Shown here in pieces: positions 60,264 through 64,000 of a stretch of DNA of 64,000 nt. Both the position numbers and the translations under genes were made by a program. The DNA lies in NCBI RefSeq assembly GCF_014960965.1, contig NZ_CP063169.1, forward strand, positions 2,699,581-2,763,580, in the 5' to 3' direction. The notes under the pieces were generated by a model, which was not told where the DNA came from, made no database searches, and saw nothing but the letters and a program-made list of their open reading frames with translations. Each line of letters starts with the position of its first letter. The stretch's first letter is position 1. The DNA comes from Ruania alkalisoli. GTDB lineage: Bacteria > Actinomycetota > Actinomycetes > Actinomycetales > Beutenbergiaceae.

Positions 60264-61304
60264 ATGGATCTCCCCCAGCTCTGGTTCCTGCTCATCGCCG
60301 TGCTCTGGCTCGGCTACCTGGTGCTCGAAGGCTTCGACTTCGGCGTCGGCATGTTGATGCGCCCACTGAGCCGCAACGACACCGACCGCCGCCTCATCAT
60401 CAACACCATCGGACCGGTGTGGGACGGGAACGAGGTGTGGGTGCTCGTGGCCGGAGGCGCCATGTTCGCTGCCTTCCCCGAGTGGTACGCCACCATGTTC
60501 TCCGGCTTCTACCTCCCGCTGCTGCTGATTCTGATCGCGCTGATCATGCGCGGGGTGGCGTTCGAGTTCCGCGGGAAGATCGATGACCCGGTCTGGCGGG
60601 CGCGCTGGGACTGGGCGATCACCCTCGGGTCGTGGATCCCGGCCGTCGGGTGGGGGCTCGCGCTGGCGAACCTGGTGCGCGGGGTCGAGCTCACACCTGA
60701 GCATCAGATGACGAGCTCGGTGCTGGACCTCCTCTCCCCCTACGCCCTGCTCGGAGCAGCGACCACCGCGATGCTCTTCGCGACCCACGGCGCGATCTTC
60801 CTCGCGCTCAAGACAGCCGGCCCCATGCGCGAGCGTGCCGGTCGCGCCGCCGCCGTGCTGGCCGTGCCGACGACGCTGGTCGCGGGAGCGTTCGCGGTCT
60901 GGACCCAGCTCAGCCACTCCGCACACACGTGGACCTGGGCCGCTGTCGGCCTCGCAGCCGCTGGACTGGTGGCGGTGATCGCGACCACCCGGGCGCGCCG
61001 GGAAGGGTGGGCCTTCGGGGCCAGCGTGGTGGTGATCGCCGCGGCCGTCGCGCTGCTGTTCGGTTCGCTGTTCCCGAATGTGATGCCGGCGATCAACGAC
61101 CCGGCCAACTCCCTGACGATCGCGAACGCCTCGTCCACCTCCTACACGCTGACGATCATGACCTGGGTGGCGGCCTTCCTGACCCCACTGGTGATCGGCT
61201 ACCAGGCGTGGACCTACTGGGTGTTCCGCAAGCGCCTCACGGCCGAGGTCATCCCCCCGCACACGGGTCTGCCCGCCCGGGCAGATGATGCGTCCCGGCG
61301 ATGA
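60264..61304 (+). CDS. cydB: cytochrome bd oxidase subunit II
   Basis: 346 residues, 11 bases after cydA. 'LPQLWFLLIAVLWLGYLVLEGFDFGVGMLMRPLSRNDTDRRLIINTIGPVWDGNEVWVLVAGGAMFAAFPEWYATMFSGFYLPLLLILIALIMRGVAFEFRGK' is the canonical start of CydB, followed by helices to the end 'WTYWVFRKRLTAEVIPPHTG'. It forms the heterodimer with CydA and provides proton access. It overlaps cydD by four bases (ATGA). Confidence 0.97.
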   Translation: MDLPQLWFLLIAVLWLGYLVLEGFDFGVGMLMRPLSRNDTDRRLIINTIGPVWDGNEVWVLVAGGAMFAAFPEWYATMFSGFYLPLLLILIALIMRGVAFEFRGKIDDPVWRARWDWAITLGSWIPAVGWGLALANLVRGVELTPEHQMTSSVLDLLSPYALLGAATTAMLFATHGAIFLALKTAGPMRERAGRAAAVLAVPTTLVAGAFAVWTQLSHSAHTWTWAAVGLAAAGLVAVIATTRARREGWAFGASVVVIAAAVALLFGSLFPNVMPAINDPANSLTIANASSTSYTLTIMTWVAAFLTPLVIGYQAWTYWVFRKRLTAEVIPPHTGLPARADDASRR

Positions 61305-62959
61305 AGCCGTTCGACCCTCGGCTGCTGGCCCGGGCGCGCGCTGCGCGTGCGTACATGCTGCTGACGGCCGGGCTCACGGTGGCGACCACCGCCTGTGTGC
61401 TTGCGACGTCGGTGCTGCTGGCCCGGTCGCTGGCCCCGGTGATCGACGGTGACGCCACCTGGGCTGACGTCGCCCCGGCAGTGGCGGCTGTGGCGGGCCT
61501 GGCGGTGCTGCGGGCGGTGCTGGCCGCGGCCACGGAACGGTTCGCCCACCGCAGCGCCACCCGGGTGATCGCCGAGCTGCGCACCCAGGTGCTCGACCAC
61601 GCCGCTGCGCTCGGACCCCGCTGGCTGGCTCGCCATGGAAGCGAGGTGCGAACCAGCCTCACCCGCGGGCTGGACGATCTGGAGCCGTACTTCGTGCGGT
61701 ACCTGCCGCAGCTGCTGCTGGCGGCGATCCTCACCCCGGCGGTGCTGATCCTCATGGCGACTCTCGATCTCACCGCGGCGGTGACCGTGGTGGCGCTGCT
61801 TCCGGTGATTCCGGTGTTCATGTGGCTGATCGGTGTGGTCACCCAAGCCTTCGCGCGCCGCCGCCTGGAGGAGTCCGAGCGCCTCGGCGCCCAGCTGCTG
61901 GACCTGTTGGCGGGCCTGCCCACGCTGCAGGCGTTCGGCCGGGCGCTCGGGCCCGCGGAACGTGTCCGCTCACTGGCTCAGGCCTCTCGTCGTAGCACCA
62001 TGGCCACGTTGCGGGTGGCATTCGCCTCCTCCGCGGTGCTGGAGCTGTTCGCCAGCCTGATCGTCGCGGCCGTCGCCGTCGGGGTGGGTCTGCGGCTGGT
62101 GACCGGTTCGGTGAGCCTGGAGGCTGGTCTGGCGGTGCTGATCCTCGCACCGGAGGCGCTGCTGCCGATCCGGCAGGTGGGCGCCCACTTCCACGCCTCG
62201 GCCGACGGCATCGCGGCCGCGGAACGAGCGCACGCGGTCCTCGACACCGAGCCGCCCCCCGACGGGACCGGCCACGCACCCGCGACAGTCCACGCGATCC
62301 GGTGGAACGCCGTCACGGTGGGAGCCGACGATCGTGCCTACGCCGCGCCGTCCGGCTTGACCGGGCGCGCCATGGCGGGGCAGGTCACGGGCCTGACCGG
62401 CCCGAACGGCGCAGGGAAGTCGACGGCGATGCTCACCCTGGTCGGGGCCCTCACCCCGGACGAGGGCGAGGTTCTCGTGGAGCATCCCGACGGCGTCACC
62501 TCCGTTGCGGCCCTCTCACCCGAGCAGTGGTGGCAGCAGGTGGCGTGGGTGCCGCAACGACCGGTGATCGAACCGGGAACGGTCGCCGAGTACCTCGCAG
62601 TGACCCGTCCCGCCGACGACCCGAGGCTGGCCGAAGCGGCGAGCGCCACCGGATGGTCGGACGTCGTCGCGTCGCTACCGCAAGGCTGGCAGACGCGGAT
62701 CGGACAGGGCGGCTGGGGCCTCTCCCTCGGGCAGCGTCAGCGGCTGGCGCTCACGCGCGCGCTGCTCGCCCCGGCGCCGGTGCTCGCCCTTGATGAACCG
62801 ACGGCGCACCTGGACGGCCTCGCCCAGGAGCACCTGATCGAGGTCCTCCGCCGGGCTGCTGCGGCGGGCCGGGTGGTCATCGTGGTGGCACACCGTCCGG
62901 AGTTGATCGAGGCGTGTGATGCCGTGATTGCGGTGCGGGCTGGGGAGAGGGTCTCGTGA
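61301..62959 (+). CDS. cydD: ABC exporter subunit CydD
   Basis: 552 residues. N-terminal type IV ABC exporter membrane domain (~1-310; 'FVRYLPQLLLAAILTPAVLILMATLDLTAAVTVVALLPVIPVFMWLIG'), then the ATPase with Walker A 'GPNGAGKSTAMLTL' (~370), signature 'LSLGQRQRLALTRALL', Walker B 'VLALDEPTAHLDG' and H-loop 'VIVVAHRPELIE'. CydDC exports reduced thiols (cysteine/glutathione in E. coli) or haem-related cargo and is needed to assemble cytochrome bd. It overlaps cydC by four bases. Confidence 0.95.
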   Translation: MKPFDPRLLARARAARAYMLLTAGLTVATTACVLATSVLLARSLAPVIDGDATWADVAPAVAAVAGLAVLRAVLAAATERFAHRSATRVIAELRTQVLDHAAALGPRWLARHGSEVRTSLTRGLDDLEPYFVRYLPQLLLAAILTPAVLILMATLDLTAAVTVVALLPVIPVFMWLIGVVTQAFARRRLEESERLGAQLLDLLAGLPTLQAFGRALGPAERVRSLAQASRRSTMATLRVAFASSAVLELFASLIVAAVAVGVGLRLVTGSVSLEAGLAVLILAPEALLPIRQVGAHFHASADGIAAAERAHAVLDTEPPPDGTGHAPATVHAIRWNAVTVGADDRAYAAPSGLTGRAMAGQVTGLTGPNGAGKSTAMLTLVGALTPDEGEVLVEHPDGVTSVAALSPEQWWQQVAWVPQRPVIEPGTVAEYLAVTRPADDPRLAEAASATGWSDVVASLPQGWQTRIGQGGWGLSLGQRQRLALTRALLAPAPVLALDEPTAHLDGLAQEHLIEVLRRAAAAGRVVIVVAHRPELIEACDAVIAVRAGERVS

Positions 62960-64000
62960 GCGCCCATCTCCGCTCCAGTAGTCCAGTCGAGCCAGCCCAG
63001 CCGGCCGAGCCCGCCGATGTCGTTCAGGGGCCCGAGAGTCAGGGTCAATCCCGAGAAGGGGCCGATCTTTCGACCCCTGGAGGACGCTGGTCGGGAAGAG
63101 CGGGCCGGTCGGCTAGCGGCGCTCGATCGGGCGGGCTCTGGTCAGACCTGCGCGCGGTCCGGGCGATTCTTCCGCTCCTGAACGTCTCACGCCGGCGCGC
63201 GCTGGTGGCGGTGGCGTGGGGGTCGCTGACCCTCTCCGCGGCTGTTGGGCTCGCAGCCGTCTCGGCGTGGCTGATCGCTCGCGCAAGCCAGATGCCGCAC
63301 GTCCTCGACCTGACCGTCGCCGTGGTCACCGTCCGCGCGCTGGGGATCTCGCGCGGGTTGTTCCGCTATCTGGACCGGCTGGCTTCGCACGATGTCGCGC
63401 TGCGGGGAGTCGCCGCACTGCGCGAACGGCTCTACCGGACTCTCGCCGGTGGCCGCCCCGAGGCGACCCTGGGTCTGCGGCGCGGCGACCTGCTCTCCCG
63501 GATCGGCGCGGATGCCGACACCCTGGGCGATGTGGTGGTCCGCGGGCTCCTGCCGGCCGCAGTCGCCGCGGTGGTCTCGACCGGCAGCGTGATCCTGGTG
63601 GGTGCTTTCTCGCCTGCCATCGGTGCGGTGCTCGCTCTCACCCTGCTGATCGCCGGGGTGCTCGGACCAGTCCTCGCGGCCCGTGCGGCGCGTCTGGCAG
63701 AGGTCGATGGGATGGTGCACCGCCTGGATGTCTCGGTCGCGACCTCCACGATCCTCGACGGCGCCACCGAGCTACGGGTCCAGGGCGGGATGCCGCGCGC
63801 TCGTGCCGCACTGGCCGAGGCGGAGTCCGGCCTGCGGGGCGCCCGGGATCGCGCGGCAGTCCCCGCCGCTCTCGCGCACGGGATCGGCCTGCTGACTTCG
63901 GGCATCGCCACCGTTGCGGCGCTGATGATCGGCATCCCGGCTATGACGGCGGGCACTCTCACGCCAGTGGAGCTGGCCGTGGTGGTGCTCACACCCATGG
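62956..64000 (+). CDS. cydC: ABC exporter subunit CydC, 5' part
   Basis: GTG 62956 overlaps the cydD stop (GTGA) and the frame is open to the window edge, giving 348 codons of an expected ~570. After an unusual ~65-residue low-complexity N-terminus (Ser/Gly/Arg-rich), the membrane domain begins with 'LRAVRAILPLLNVSRRRALVAVAWGSLTLSAAVGLAAVSAWLIARASQMPHVLDLTVAVVTVRALGISRGLFRYLDRLASHDVALR', which is diagnostic for CydC ('SAWLI', 'RYxxRLxSHD'). The ATPase domain lies outside the window. It pairs with CydD. Confidence 0.95.
   Translation, partial: MSAHLRSSSPVEPAQPAEPADVVQGPESQGQSREGADLSTPGGRWSGRAGRSASGARSGGLWSDLRAVRAILPLLNVSRRRALVAVAWGSLTLSAAVGLAAVSAWLIARASQMPHVLDLTVAVVTVRALGISRGLFRYLDRLASHDVALRGVAALRERLYRTLAGGRPEATLGLRRGDLLSRIGADADTLGDVVVRGLLPAAVAAVVSTGSVILVGAFSPAIGAVLALTLLIAGVLGPVLAARAARLAEVDGMVHRLDVSVATSTILDGATELRVQGGMPRARAALAEAESGLRGARDRAAVPAALAHGIGLLTSGIATVAALMIGIPAMTAGTLTPVELAVVVLTPM

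Overview
The window is about 64 kb of high-G+C DNA (roughly 70% where I counted) with dense gene packing, many GTG starts, ATGA/GTGA overlaps, actinobacterial protein families (DUF3558 lipoprotein, RNase E/G with a long disordered N-terminus, CydABCD, rplU-rpmA-obg-proB) and a tRNA without an encoded CCA. This points to an actinobacterium, probably Micrococcales (for example the Beutenbergia/Ruania/Georgenia group). The genus is inference.

Layout. 1-4.0 kb: a sugar-acid locus with a cut-off 3-hydroxyisobutyrate-dehydrogenase-type gene, a GH-like protein, a hydroxypyruvate-isomerase-like gene and a GntR/FCD regulator. 4.0-5.9 kb: two lipoproteins and a decayed SDR fragment. 5.9-8.9 kb: a four-gene WXG100-type cluster with no secretion machinery. 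8.9-11 kb: a TetR-ABC exporter operon with a 35-bp perfect palindrome over the regulator's start codon. 11.2-13.4 kb: a natural fusion of an LLM flavin monooxygenase and an FAD-linked oxidase. 13.4-19.5 kb: a carboxyethyl-ornithine-synthase/alanine-dehydrogenase relative, a DUF3558 lipoprotein, a secreted metallophosphatase and a low-G+C PD-(D/E)XK-like protein. 19.5-22.1 kb: an AraC/DUF1801/GyrI-like operon and a PH-like membrane protein. 22.3-27.4 kb: two CNNM transporters, a MazE/VapC pair, an ArsR/SRPBCC pair and a zinc alcohol dehydrogenase. 27.4-35.4 kb: a KefB-type antiporter, a TetR-ABC-2 exporter, a GyrI/MerR pair and a VOC/TetR pair.

35.4-58.3 kb is the housekeeping core, all on the minus strand except two genes: tRNA-Ala, a histidine phosphatase, rsfS, a membrane protein, nadD, a small membrane protein, proA, then (after an insertion) proB, obg, rpmA, rplU and rne. 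proA and proB are separated by about 8 kb that holds an MFS transporter, an LLM monooxygenase behind a cysteine-rich leader peptide, and the most interesting locus of the window: an apparent operon of an ECF sigma factor, a small beta-rich protein, a cytoplasmic subtilisin with five perfect FIATNP repeats, and a TPR-CHAT caspase-like protease. A peptidase E and a 680-residue membrane protein of unknown function sit on the plus strand between rplU and rne.

58.7-64 kb is the cytochrome bd operon cydABD plus the start of cydC, which is cut by the window edge. CydAB is the quinol oxidase and CydDC is the ABC exporter needed to assemble it.

Best candidate for an undescribed system: the sigma/small protein/subtilisin/CHAT operon (43341-48293), which has the parts of a transcription-coupled intracellular protease cascade. 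Other leads are the WXG100 cluster, the polycysteine leader, the LLM-FAD fusion and the lone PD-(D/E)XK gene.
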